Shown here piece by piece: positions 34,199 to 34,964 of a stretch of 34,964 nt of DNA; the stretch's first letter is position 1; the number at the start of each line of letters is the position of its first letter. The position numbers and the translations under genes are program-made. The stretch is from positions 1 through 34,964 of the forward strand of contig DWXO01000038.1 in NCBI GenBank assembly GCA_019119165.1, read 5' to 3'. A model generated the notes under the pieces. That model had not been told where the DNA came from. It did no database searches and worked only from the letters and a program-made list of their open reading frames with translations. This stretch comes from Candidatus Flavonifractor intestinigallinarum. Its GTDB lineage: Bacteria > Bacillota > Clostridia > Oscillospirales > Oscillospiraceae.

Positions 34199-34296
34199 GG
34201 TGCTCACCTCGCTTTCACCATCCCTAGCTTGCCCCGGGGCTTCCGAATTTATACAAAAACTTTCTGATTTCAGGGATACCAACGGGGGACAAAGTA

Positions 34297-34305
34297 TGGT
34301 ATAAT
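34297..34305 (+). promoter_or_regulatory. Extended -10 of nrdR
   Basis: TGGTATAAT, an extended -10 without a clear -35, about 70 bases upstream of nrdR. No NrdR box pair was recognised at this site. Confidence 0.55.
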
Positions 34306-34376
34306 AACACGACCATAGCTACTACATTTTGCCCGGGCCCAGGCCTGGGGCTGTGTTTCAGAGGAGGTCTGTCGCC

Positions 34377-34832
34377 ATGAGATGTCCTTTTTGCGCCCAC
34401 CCGGAGAGCAAGGTTGTGGATTCCCGTCCGTCCGACGAGGGGTCCAGCATCCGCCGCCGCCGGGAATGTCTGGCCTGCCATAAGCGCTTCACCACCTATG
34501 AGACGATGGAGAGTCTGCCCCTGATGGTGATTAAAAAGGACGGCAGCCGTCAGACCTTTGACAAGACCAAGCTGCTCAACGGCATGATCCGGGCCTGTGA
34601 GAAGCGTCCGGTGGCCTTTGCCACCCTGGAGGAGATTGCCAACGAGATCGAGCAGGTCCTGCAAAATGAGATGGACCGGGAGATCCCCTCCGCCCGCATC
34701 GGCGAGCTGGTGATGGAACGGTTGAAAACGGTGGACGAGGTGGCCTATGTCCGCTTTGCCTCGGTCTACCGGCAGTTTAAGGATATCAGCACCTTTATGG
34801 AGGAACTGAACAAGCTCCTGGCAGAGAAGTGA
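34377..34832 (+). CDS. nrdR: Transcriptional repressor NrdR
   Basis: 151 residues. The zinc ribbon has Cys 3, 6, 31 and 34 (MRCPFC...CLAC), with [17 protein letters not shown] typical of NrdR. An ATP-cone domain follows (about 47-137, [20 protein letters not shown]), which senses ATP/dATP. It represses ribonucleotide reductase genes when deoxynucleotides are sufficient. The start at 34377 has GAGGAGG upstream. It is single, with a terminator downstream. Confidence 0.97.
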   Translation: MRCPFCAHPESKVVDSRPSDEGSSIRRRRECLACHKRFTTYETMESLPLMVIKKDGSRQTFDKTKLLNGMIRACEKRPVAFATLEEIANEIEQVLQNEMDREIPSARIGELVMERLKTVDEVAYVRFASVYRQFKDISTFMEELNKLLAEK

Positions 34833-34889
34833 TTGACCTAATCCCCTGAAAAACGGCGGCTTGTCCGCCAAGTTTGACCCCAAACATGA

Positions 34890-34932
34890 GCGAGAGTGCG
34901 TTGGAAAAACTCCGACGCACCCTCGCTTTTTT
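34890..34932 (+). terminator. Terminator after nrdR
   Basis: GCGAGAGTGCGT (34890-34901) pairs with ACGCACCCTCGC (34915-34926) with one mismatch, then a T6 tract. Confidence 0.85.
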
Positions 34933-34964
34933 CATCCCCTGATGCCGCAGAGCTGTTTCTGAAA

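Noticed and set aside
34037-34267. 76-residue hydrophobic plus-strand ORF
   Set aside because: The start lies inside the terminator hairpin, and the opposite 42-residue gene has a better ribosome binding site and terminator. A small membrane protein cannot be fully excluded.

Overview
The window is a GC-rich chromosomal segment from an anaerobic, gut-type Firmicute. The likely group is Clostridia, family Oscillospiraceae (Flavonifractor/Lawsonibacter-like). This is an inference from the gene families: FabK-type fatty acid synthesis, ATP-dependent PEP carboxykinase, SLH protein, NrdR, strong TTGACA/TATAAT promoters and many U-tailed hairpin terminators. No species is proven.

Layout. (1) 1-640: tRNA-fMet and tRNA-Leu(TAA) on the minus strand with one promoter and a terminator. 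(2) About 674-10203: an AT-rich integrated element of about 9.5 kb inserted exactly at the 3' end of tRNA-Arg(ACG). It carries an intact Gabija-type anti-phage pair (GajA OLD-family nuclease and GajB UvrD-like helicase). It also carries decayed restriction-modification remnants (3' ends of a type I hsdR and of an Eco57I-type methyltransferase, plus a frameshifted unknown gene) and two overlapping serine recombinase genes. Its ends are 25-bp imperfect inverted repeats flanked by a 4-bp TGTG repeat, with extra subterminal repeats inside. (3) 10206-16365: tRNA-Arg, a 50-residue small protein, an amidase, pckA, rsmA and a histidine kinase/response regulator pair, all on the minus strand. (4) 16366-22355: a divergent operon for a MacAB/YknXYZ-like ABC exporter (adaptor, ATPase, permease) followed by an SLH-domain protein. 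Both divergent promoters carry the same TTTCAG-N5-TTTCAG box, probably the response regulator's target. (5) 22362-23675: an SPFH-domain membrane protein with a coupled ribbon-helix-helix-like small protein. (6) 23683-33414: a complete type II fatty-acid synthesis operon read leftwards, acpP-accB-accC-accD-accA-fabH-fabK-fabD-fabG-fabF-fabZ, ending with a MarR (FabT-like) regulator gene that has its own promoter. (7) 33476-34964: a Cys-rich small protein, tRNA-Gln(CTG), a 42-residue hydrophilic protein and nrdR.

The fatty-acid block is functionally complete: acetyl-CoA carboxylase makes malonyl-CoA, FabD loads ACP, FabH starts, and FabF/FabG/FabZ/FabK elongate. The most notable parts are the architecture of the tRNA-Arg element (reconstructable attP, displaced tRNA terminator), the defence cargo, and the mirrored two-component operators. 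No CRISPR array or rRNA was seen.
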